From the NCBI GenBank assembly GCA_017936005.1, contig JAGBGK010000057.1:1-52410 (forward strand): 52,410 bases of DNA, read 5' to 3'. Positions 24,202 to 31,988 of this stretch are shown here, piece after piece. Both the position numbers and the translations under genes were made by a program. The first letter of the stretch is position 1, and every line of letters begins with the position of its first letter. The notes under the pieces were generated by a model that made no database searches, was not told the DNA's origin, and saw nothing but the letters and a program-made list of their open reading frames with translations. This DNA comes from Tidjanibacter sp. Lineage in GTDB: Bacteria > Bacteroidota > Bacteroidia > Bacteroidales > Rikenellaceae.

Positions 24202-27078
24202 CTACTTAAATTCGGTCATCAGGATTACACACCTTCTGCTACCCTCAAAGTCAACCCTGAGGCAACGTTCCTTTGGTAGGGGCATCTCAACAAGTTTCTC
24301 CTCTTGGGGTGCCAGAGTGTAGGTCTGCTTGCCCTCTCCGTTGATGCTGATGCTTACCTCAATGCTATCCTCGGAGGGGTTGGCCAGCAGAGTTGCCATT
24401 GTGGTCCTGCCCTCGGGCACACGTGCGGCGAAGTAGCCGCTACCCTGTGCCTCGTCGGCGGGTTTCACTTGGTCGTTACCTCCGAGGCTGTAATTGTAGG
24501 GAGCAAAGGGACGGCGTCCGTTGGCCACATACTGAATGCCTGGGCGGGTATTCCACCCGCCATAGCCACCAACGTAGTTGTAGCCCCTTGCGTCCACCAT
24601 CAAGGGCCATTTCTCCTTTTGGTCGGTGGGTACAATGGGGAAGGTATTGAGAACGAGTCCATTGTTGGCTCCGGTTACGATACCCTTTTCCGAGGTGTAG
24701 TCGCCCCACCAGATTGGCTCTTCCACCAACATACAAGCCTCTTCGCTCTGACCGCTAGTGAGGTACTTTACAATGTTGCACAGCAGTAGGTCGGCCATCG
24801 GGTCGACACCGCTTCTACCCACAAGGTCAAAGCCACTCAACACTACCGAGCCTTTACCCTTAAACATCTCGCACAAGGCTGTACCCGAAAGGTTGCGGCT
24901 GTAATTGGCCAGCACAGCGGTACGGCCCATATCGGCCTTACGAACCGAAAAACCGTTGGTTACAGGGTAAATGGCAGGGAAACCGACTTTTGTCTCGTCA
25001 TAGCCGGTGTAGTCGCTCCACAGTTTCAGCCTCTCCATATCCACATCCTTAAAGATGGGGTGTCCTTTACGCTCGATGTTAATGTTCATACCATCGCAAT
25101 ATGTATATTCGGGCGAGAGGTACTCATTGGAGTTGTTGCTTTCGTCAAGCATTTCCACCTTGTCGGGTAGCCACGAAGTGTTGAAGTCGGGCCTCTGACG
25201 CATCACAAACACACGTCCACCCTTCTCCACAAAGGCTTTGAGTGCCTCCTGCTGTGCTGCGATGTCTGCACCCCACGACTCTTCGCCAATCACGAGGACT
25301 GCACCTTTGCGTGCTTTAGGAACGGTGGCGGTGAGGGTGTAATCAATTCCGTTTTTGTCGAACGCATCAGCAGTAGTACCCGTTGTGTCGTAGAGTGCCA
25401 CACTACCCACAGCCACATTTTTGTCCTTCCACTCGGCACCCGCAACATAGAGGTCGGAGGTGTTGGCCGACACAATCTTACCGTTCCAGATGATTTCGCC
25501 AACCAAGCGGTAGTCGCCCGTGGGGACCCATTCTGGCAGGGTAATGTTGATAGCCTGCGACCAAGTGCCGTAGTACTCCACGGTGGGCAACTCAATGGTT
25601 CCCTCTGCAACAGCCATCTTGCGCATATTTTCGAGCCTCCACACAACCTTTGCGCCATCCAAGTCGCGCATCTGGTCGTCATCGTTGACAACGTGAGCCA
25701 CAACCTTGATGCTGTTGCCGGCATAGACGTTGTGATTCCAATTCTCCCAACTGATGAGGATGGGTTGGTAGCTTATGCCATATTGGTATGCCACGGGTTT
25801 GGGCCTCATTTCGGCAAAACTCTTCACCGAATCCCAATTGTGGAAAATAATCGTAAAGGGCATCACTCCTGCCAGATAGGGATTCTGGGGGCGGAAGCGG
25901 CGGAACATCTCGGTTGCGTTTTTCAGCACCATAGCCTGATACTCCAAAGCGGCTTCGCCTTGGTCGGCGGCGTCGATGTGGCCGGTCCAGCACTTCTGCG
26001 AGCCGGGTTGTTTGGTGCGAGAGCAGAGGTTGTAGGCGCCGTCAATACCTGTGTAGTTACCCACACACTCGGTGAAAGTTACTGCCTGTACCTTGCCCTC
26101 GTTTTGCCACAAGGCTGCATCGCGAAGATTCATATATGTCAGGAACGAGTTGTAGTACCAGCCCCAATAGCGGTGTACGTCGAAGATGTCTGCCGAGCGG
26201 CCCATACCATAGCCGGCATTACCGATGTAGGGCCTTGTGTGGTCCCACTTGATGAGCTCCTCGTAGCAGGCCTGCAAGAAATTGTCCCACTTTTTGCCGA
26301 CGGAGCCTTTGTAGGGCATCTCGTTACTCATTACATATATAACCACCGAGGGGTGCCAAGTGAGGGGAGTAAACTCCTTTTCTATATAGTAGTCGACATA
26401 GCTGTCGATGTTTTTCAAATCGGTGGGAGGGTTGTTCTCGTGGTCGGTAATACGTGGTCGACCATAGCGTCCTCCAAAAATCATCATACCCTCTTCGTCG
26501 CACACATCCAGCCAATTCTGGTTGGTGGGAATACGTATGATGTTGATGTTCATTCCTTTGAGAAAACGAACATAGTCGCGAGCAAACTCACGGCTTACCT
26601 CCAAATCGTGTGGAATACCTCGATTGGGAGGGTTGATTGCGTTACCTCGCAGAAAGATAGGTTTGTCGTTGAGGTAGAAACGTCCATCGCGCATCTCGAA
26701 CTTACGGAATCCGATGCGCTTGGTAATGCTACTCTCGCCACACCTGACCTCCAAGTTGTAGAGGTGTGGTGTTGTGGGAGTCCAAAGGTTGGCTTTAATG
26801 CCGTTGATGCACAACTCCACAGCCGTTGTGTCGGCTCCTGCTTTGAGGTCAATAGTGCCAACAACGCCATCCCACACAACATCTCCGTTGGAGCAGGCGG
26901 TGATGGTTGCTTTGGCCTCGCCGGCGAAGCCTTGGGGTGCTGTCAGGGCGAGTTCCATGCGTGCTTGTGTGTCGGTAACAAATGGGGTGAGTTTGTGGAT
27001 TGCCACCTGTGCGGTTGCGCCCGCAGCCACCATAGAACATCCAACAACAAGGACAATACGTTTGAGTAGAGTTTGCAT
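24202..27078 (-). CDS. GH2-related glycosidase lacking the N-terminal jelly roll, with C-terminal GATase-like domain
   Basis: This 958-residue secreted protein goes straight from its signal peptide to the GH2 Ig-like domain (about 25-125, ending ITKRIGFRKFEM) and the TIM barrel (DGRFYLNDKPIFLRGNAINPP onward). The usual first sugar-binding jelly roll is missing. Predicted acid/base is E253 in VMSNEMPY and nucleophile is E337 in TFTECVGNY. After further beta domains (about 450-560), residues about 580-720 resemble a class-I glutamine-amidotransferase/beta-galactosidase-trimerisation fold (AQQEALKAFVEKGGRVFVMRQ). No lipobox is evident, so it is probably periplasmic. It is the first enzyme gene after susD in the operon, separated by two hairpins. 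Confidence 0.8.
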   Translation of the reverse strand: MQTLLKRIVLVVGCSMVAAGATAQVAIHKLTPFVTDTQARMELALTAPQGFAGEAKATITACSNGDVVWDGVVGTIDLKAGADTTAVELCINGIKANLWTPTTPHLYNLEVRCGESSITKRIGFRKFEMRDGRFYLNDKPIFLRGNAINPPNRGIPHDLEVSREFARDYVRFLKGMNINIIRIPTNQNWLDVCDEEGMMIFGGRYGRPRITDHENNPPTDLKNIDSYVDYYIEKEFTPLTWHPSVVIYVMSNEMPYKGSVGKKWDNFLQACYEELIKWDHTRPYIGNAGYGMGRSADIFDVHRYWGWYYNSFLTYMNLRDAALWQNEGKVQAVTFTECVGNYTGIDGAYNLCSRTKQPGSQKCWTGHIDAADQGEAALEYQAMVLKNATEMFRRFRPQNPYLAGVMPFTIIFHNWDSVKSFAEMRPKPVAYQYGISYQPILISWENWNHNVYAGNSIKVVAHVVNDDDQMRDLDGAKVVWRLENMRKMAVAEGTIELPTVEYYGTWSQAINITLPEWVPTGDYRLVGEIIWNGKIVSANTSDLYVAGAEWKDKNVAVGSVALYDTTGTTADAFDKNGIDYTLTATVPKARKGAVLVIGEESWGADIAAQQEALKAFVEKGGRVFVMRQRPDFNTSWLPDKVEMLDESNNSNEYLSPEYTYCDGMNINIERKGHPIFKDVDMERLKLWSDYTGYDETKVGFPAIYPVTNGFSVRKADMGRTAVLANYSRNLSGTALCEMFKGKGSVVLSGFDLVGRSGVDPMADLLLCNIVKYLTSGQSEEACMLVEEPIWWGDYTSEKGIVTGANNGLVLNTFPIVPTDQKEKWPLMVDARGYNYVGGYGGWNTRPGIQYVANGRRPFAPYNYSLGGNDQVKPADEAQGSGYFAARVPEGRTTMATLLANPSEDSIEVSISINGEGKQTYTLAPQEEKLVEMPLPKERCLRVDFEGSRRCVILMTEFK

Positions 27079-27120
27079 AGTCTATATAATGTACATATAA
27101 GTGTGACTGTCTTTGCTCCC

Positions 27121-27149
27121 TCGGTGCGGCCCACGTTGAACCGCACCGA
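27121..27149 (-). terminator. Second hairpin after susD
   Basis: A 9-bp stem (TCGGTGCGG with CCGCACCGA) has an 11-base loop and no T tract. It lies between susD and the downstream GH2-like gene and may act as an attenuator or 3'-end stabiliser, giving more SusCD than enzyme. Confidence 0.5.
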
Positions 27150-27202
27150 AAGAAGCAACCATATTAACCAAAATAACCTTAACCAGTTATATTGTTAGAG
27201 TA

Positions 27203-27226
27203 CCGAAACAACTTGGATTGTTTCGG
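27203..27226 (-). terminator. First hairpin after susD
   Basis: A 9-bp stem (CCGAAACAA with TTGTTTCGG) and a 6-base loop start about ten bases after the susD stop. It lacks a long T tract. Together with the hairpin at 27121-27149 it structures the 158-base susD-GH2 spacer. Confidence 0.5.
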
Positions 27227-27236
27227 AGTAGATTCA

Positions 27237-28850
27237 CTACCAGCCGGGGTTCTGACCATAGTCGGCACCAACCACGTCGAGGAACGACTGTGGGATAGGC
27301 CACCTCCACCACTTCTCGTTCCAGTTGGTACGAGCGTGGATGTAGTTGCTAGGCAGATTGGGGTCGTCGGCAGTGGTGTCGCCATAGTGAGCCTTCACTG
27401 CGTCGGCCAACAGACCAAGACGTTTCAGCAAGGGCCACCTTACACCCTCAAAGTGACACTCGCGTGCATACTCATCCAAGAGGTCCTGCAAAGTGAGTGT
27501 ACCGGTGAACTTCTCACCCATTGCACGCTCGTAGGTCATATTGTAGTACTCCAAAGCCTTTGCACTTGCGCCACCGTCTTTGTGGAAATATGCCTCGGCT
27601 GCCATCAGGTAAGTCTCGGCCAAACGGTAAACGATAGCATCCTTGAACGAAGAGGTACGAGTAGGCTCGTCTGCATTGGTCCACTCGTCATAGAATTTGA
27701 GCGAGTGTGGGTGCATACACTCCATATACTGTGCTTTGGTAAATACAGCCTCGTCGCCAACTTTCTTACCTGCGGGCAGAAGAGCCTCGTCCACATAGTA
27801 GAATTTGTGGCGGAACATCTGGCTGTAACGATTATCCTTCTCCTGGTTGTAGAGGCCGAACAAGTATGTGTTGGGATAAACACGTCCCCAAGCGTAGCCA
27901 CCATATTCAATACACTCCTTGAAACCATCAACCTTTGCATAACGAGCGCAGGTGATAAGGCTCAAACGGTGGCCGGAGGCAATACCGTCGCTGATGGTGC
28001 AACCGCCACCAAGCTGGTTGGAGAATTGGAATGCATAGAGAACCTCTTTGTTGCGAAGGTCGGGACCATTGAATACGTCGGCCATTGTGGGCATCATACC
28101 GTAGTCGGGGCAACCGAAGATGGCCTCGCAGTTGTCGATAGCAGCCTGCCAATCCTCCTCCCACATTGCAACCTGTGCGCGGATGTGGTGAGCAACAGCC
28201 TTGGTCAAACGACCATACTCTTTGTTGGGAGCAGTCCAATCGAGATGTTTGATAGCATCCTCAAGGTCGAGTTTGATTTGTGCCAATGTTTCAGCCTTGC
28301 TAGAAGGACGGTATACACGGCCTTCCATATTGTCAACAGTGGTGGGTTTGAGGTTCATATAGAGCCTCTCGAAACGCTGGTAGAGCAGGAAGTATGCCCT
28401 TGCGCGGAAACATTTTGCCTCACCATATGCCTGACGAACAAGGTCGTTCTCCATTGTGGGGTCGAGCTGCTCGGCGTGGTAGATGATTTCGTTAGCCTTA
28501 CCAATAATCTGATACCATTGGTTCCACAGTTCTTCAAAGATACCGGTATCCGATTTGGGTGAGTCCAAACGAGCCATACCGGCCTGGGTGCCACCACGGA
28601 ATACCATAAGGTCGGTACAGTAGTCCATCATCATAACAGCATAGTTACCACTTTCGGTGCTGTTTGTTGCCATAGAGCGATCCTTGGGGTAGAGGCCTAC
28701 AACTGCGCGGCTCAAACCCTCGGGGGTAGAGTAGATAAATTGGGATGTAATGCTGGTCTGCGACTCAACCATCAGGTCGTCGGTTGTGCACGAACTTGCG
28801 CCCAATGCCAATGCCAGCACCGCAATACTATATGTTAAAATCTTTTTCAT
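27237..28850 (-). CDS. susD: SusD/RagB-family nutrient-binding outer-membrane lipoprotein
   Basis: This 537-residue lipoprotein (lipobox GASSC followed by TTDDL, acidic) is a SusD family member. It is predominantly alpha-helical with TPR-like elements (RQAYGEAKCFRARAYFLLYQRFERLY, about 115-140) and ends in the family-typical RWPLLKRLGLL region and a C-terminal WRWPIPQSFLD segment. SusD proteins sit as lids on the SusC transporter at the cell surface and capture oligosaccharides. It begins 25 bases after the susC stop, the standard SusC-SusD pairing. Ligand cannot be deduced from sequence. Confidence 0.96.
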   Translation of the reverse strand: MKKILTYSIAVLALALGASSCTTDDLMVESQTSITSQFIYSTPEGLSRAVVGLYPKDRSMATNSTESGNYAVMMMDYCTDLMVFRGGTQAGMARLDSPKSDTGIFEELWNQWYQIIGKANEIIYHAEQLDPTMENDLVRQAYGEAKCFRARAYFLLYQRFERLYMNLKPTTVDNMEGRVYRPSSKAETLAQIKLDLEDAIKHLDWTAPNKEYGRLTKAVAHHIRAQVAMWEEDWQAAIDNCEAIFGCPDYGMMPTMADVFNGPDLRNKEVLYAFQFSNQLGGGCTISDGIASGHRLSLITCARYAKVDGFKECIEYGGYAWGRVYPNTYLFGLYNQEKDNRYSQMFRHKFYYVDEALLPAGKKVGDEAVFTKAQYMECMHPHSLKFYDEWTNADEPTRTSSFKDAIVYRLAETYLMAAEAYFHKDGGASAKALEYYNMTYERAMGEKFTGTLTLQDLLDEYARECHFEGVRWPLLKRLGLLADAVKAHYGDTTADDPNLPSNYIHARTNWNEKWWRWPIPQSFLDVVGADYGQNPGW

Positions 28851-28875
28851 AGTCTTTTTCTTTGTGCATCAAAGG

Positions 28876-31800
28876 TTAGAAGTTGAGGTTTGCGCTGAAT
28901 GCCCACTGACGAGGCTCGGGATAGCTACCTGCACCTGCTTCGGGGTTGTATGACAGATAGTCGGTCATGGTAAAGAGGTTGGTTGCAGTTACTGCAAAGC
29001 GGAGGTTCTTTACGTTGAGTCTCTTCAACATTGCTTTGGGCAGGGTGTAACCAATCGACAGAGTGCGCAGACGGATGTAGGATGCATCCTGATAGCAGAG
29101 CGACTGCTGGTGGGTCATATTAGAGTTGAATGCAGGACGGGGGAACTCATTGCTGGGATTGCTGGGTGTCCAGTAGTTAACCATAATACCATTGAGTTTA
29201 CCCTGCAACGAACCACCTTGGTTGGAACCATAGAGGTATTCGTTACGCCTGATGGTACCCGATACCATATACCAATCCATATAGAAATCAAAGCCTTTCC
29301 ACTTCAACGAGGTGTTGAGCGAAGCGATGAAGTCGGGGTCGCGTTTGATAATCTGACGGTCGTCGGCGGTAATCTTACCATCGCCATTGTGGTCGATAAT
29401 CTTAACCGAACCGGGTGATACAACAACATCGGTTTCCATTGCTTTGTCCGCTACACCGTCGCCATCGGAGTCGATGGTGGGTTTGATAATCCACTTGCCG
29501 GCTGCATCATTACCATCGAAGTCGTCATTCTGCCAGATGCCATCTGCGAGGTAGTCATAGTTAACATTGATGGGGTGACCAATAAACCACTTGTTGTCCA
29601 CGTCGTCGATATAGTTACCGTTCTCGTCTTTGCGGTTGTCGATACGAACGATTTCGTTGTGGAAGGTTGAGTAGTTAATACCAATGCTCCAATTGAAATC
29701 TTTGCTGCGAACGATGTCGGTGTTCAGTGTCAACTCAAAACCATTGGTCTTGGTCTCGCCGAGGTTGTCGAGCATAGAGGTGTAACCGAGTACGCTCTCA
29801 ATCTGACGGCTCACGAGAAGATCGGTGGTGCGGGTGTTGTAGTACTCAACGGTACCGCTAACACGGCCTTTGAACAGACCGAAGTCCAAACCGTAGTTGG
29901 TTGAAGTGGTTGTCTCCCAACGCAGACGGGTGTTAGGAATGGTGTTGCCGGGGAGGTAGCCGATGATGTAGTTGTCGCCAAACTGCATATCGTAGCTTGC
30001 GGTGTTACCCAGAGTCTCGTAGTTACCAATACCGTTCTGGTTACCAACCGAACCCCAGCTCAAACGGAGTTTCAAGTTGGAGATAGCCTCCGAGTTCTTC
30101 AAGAAATCCTCCTCCGAGATACGCCAAGCACCAGCAATCGAGGGGAACATTGCCCATTTGTTCTGGGCACCAAAACGGCTCGAACCATCGTAACGAACAG
30201 CGGCGTTGACAATGTAGCGATCCTTGTAGCTATACTGTGCACGAGCAAGGTAGGAAACGAGAATACTCTCGCTAACCGAGCGGTTAATCTTGGTGGGAAC
30301 ACCATCACCAATCATATTCCACCAGAACGAGTCAACGGGAACGTCGCTTGCCTCGGCTTCGAGTTTGGTCATATAGTCGCGGTCCCAGCTCTGCACTGCG
30401 GTGAGGTTGAGCGAGTGGTCTTTGTTTGCGATGGGCACCTTGTAGTTTACGATGTTCTCGATTACGAAGTTGTAGTCGCGGCTGTTGGAAATGCTACCAC
30501 CTGCACCACCACCGGTGTACTGCGAGGTCTTGTAGGAGCCAACCTCTGCAAAACGTGCATACTGGGTGGCGTTCAACTTGTAGCTGAAACCCTTGAAAGG
30601 ACGCACCTCCATAAAGGCGTTGATACGGAACATATCTTGGGCCGTTTGGTCCTTAACGTGCTGCATATTATACAAGGGGTTCTGGTCGTTGGTCGAGTTG
30701 ATGTATTGGGTGATGTTACCCTCTGCATCGTATGCAATGCCATAGGGAGGACGAGTCATAAATTGGTTGAACGAACCATAGGCTGCGTCACGGAGAGTTT
30801 TGTTTGCAGAGGTGTTAACACCGATACTCAACCATTTGTAGGCCTCATAGTCGGCATTCACGCGGAGGTTGCCACGCTCGTAGCCCGAACCGTCGATCAT
30901 ACCATCCTGGTTGGTGTATCCAAAGTTGGATGCAAAGCGGAGTTTCTTGTTACCGCCACGGATACCGAGCGAGTATTTCTGCATCACGGCGGGTTTAATC
31001 ATCAGGCTCTCCCAATCGGTCCAGATAGCCTCTTCCCAGTTTTTCTGCATAATGGGGTCTTGGAATACATAGTCGGCACCGAGGGCTGCGATAGCTTCGG
31101 GGTCGTCAATGCCCATATCGCTGGCAACAGCCTGGCGACGCAGCTCAACCCACGACTCGGGGTCGTAGTACTTGAAGTTCCTCCACAAGTTCTGTACGCT
31201 GATGGTCGACTCGAAGTTAACCTCGGTCTTGCCACTCTGACCACGCTTGGTGGTTACCATCACAACACCGTTTGCTGCACGAGCACCATAGATGGCCTGT
31301 GCTGCTGCATCTTTCAGAATCTCAATCGAAGCAACGTCGTTGTTGTTAATCATATTGAACTCGGTAGAGTTGGAGGGAACACCGTCGATAACATAGAGAG
31401 GCGAGTTGCTTGCGGTCAGCGAGCGCGAGCCACGAATCTGGATGCTCGACGAGCTACCGGGAGCACCGCCACCCGAGGTTACCTGTACACCTGCCGAAAG
31501 ACCACGCAACATCTCCGAGATGTTCGACGAGGGGTAGATGTTCATATCCTCAGCCTTAATCGAAGCAACCGAACCGGCCACGTCGCTACGGCGTTGAACA
31601 CCATAACCTACCACCACGAGGTCCTCCAATACTTGCGAGTCGCTTGCGAGGGTTACGTCAATTTTGCTGCGTTTGCCAACGGCAACAACTTGGGTTTCAT
31701 ATCCGAGGTAGGAGAACTCCAAGGAGGCCTTGTCGGATACGGTAATCGAATAATTACCTTTAACGTCAGTGGTCGTACCCATTGTCTGGCCAACTACCAG

Positions 31801-31944
31801 CACGTTTGCGCCAATAATTGCCGAACCATCGTCAGCAGTTACAGTACCTGTAACCTTGTGACTCTGAGCACTCACACTTGTCATACCTGCCATAAGAGCC
31901 ACGAGGGCCATCAGCAGGATTTTTCCAAACGTAGTGTTTTTCAT
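28876..31944 (-). CDS. susC: SusC/RagA-family TonB-dependent outer-membrane transporter
   Basis: This 1022-residue transporter has a signal peptide (about 1-26), a carboxypeptidase-regulatory-like N-terminal domain (HKVTGTVTADDGSAIIGANV, about 29-48, to about 105), a plug domain with the SusC signature (IQIRGSRSLTASNSPLYVID, about 170-190), and a 22-strand barrel that ends in the C-terminal aromatic FSANLNF. It imports large oligosaccharides across the outer membrane with energy from TonB-ExbBD. There is no N-terminal STN/sigma-interaction domain, so regulation by the hybrid two-component system rather than by an anti-sigma factor is expected. It lies 44 bases after the GH88-DUF2264 gene, so an upstream start for the operon is likely. 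Confidence 0.97.
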   Translation of the reverse strand: MKNTTFGKILLMALVALMAGMTSVSAQSHKVTGTVTADDGSAIIGANVLVVGQTMGTTTDVKGNYSITVSDKASLEFSYLGYETQVVAVGKRSKIDVTLASDSQVLEDLVVVGYGVQRRSDVAGSVASIKAEDMNIYPSSNISEMLRGLSAGVQVTSGGGAPGSSSSIQIRGSRSLTASNSPLYVIDGVPSNSTEFNMINNNDVASIEILKDAAAQAIYGARAANGVVMVTTKRGQSGKTEVNFESTISVQNLWRNFKYYDPESWVELRRQAVASDMGIDDPEAIAALGADYVFQDPIMQKNWEEAIWTDWESLMIKPAVMQKYSLGIRGGNKKLRFASNFGYTNQDGMIDGSGYERGNLRVNADYEAYKWLSIGVNTSANKTLRDAAYGSFNQFMTRPPYGIAYDAEGNITQYINSTNDQNPLYNMQHVKDQTAQDMFRINAFMEVRPFKGFSYKLNATQYARFAEVGSYKTSQYTGGGAGGSISNSRDYNFVIENIVNYKVPIANKDHSLNLTAVQSWDRDYMTKLEAEASDVPVDSFWWNMIGDGVPTKINRSVSESILVSYLARAQYSYKDRYIVNAAVRYDGSSRFGAQNKWAMFPSIAGAWRISEEDFLKNSEAISNLKLRLSWGSVGNQNGIGNYETLGNTASYDMQFGDNYIIGYLPGNTIPNTRLRWETTTSTNYGLDFGLFKGRVSGTVEYYNTRTTDLLVSRQIESVLGYTSMLDNLGETKTNGFELTLNTDIVRSKDFNWSIGINYSTFHNEIVRIDNRKDENGNYIDDVDNKWFIGHPINVNYDYLADGIWQNDDFDGNDAAGKWIIKPTIDSDGDGVADKAMETDVVVSPGSVKIIDHNGDGKITADDRQIIKRDPDFIASLNTSLKWKGFDFYMDWYMVSGTIRRNEYLYGSNQGGSLQGKLNGIMVNYWTPSNPSNEFPRPAFNSNMTHQQSLCYQDASYIRLRTLSIGYTLPKAMLKRLNVKNLRFAVTATNLFTMTDYLSYNPEAGAGSYPEPRQWAFSANLNF

Positions 31945-31988
31945 GGTTTGAAAGTTTTAGTTGATAAGTTAGTTAATTATTAAGTGTG

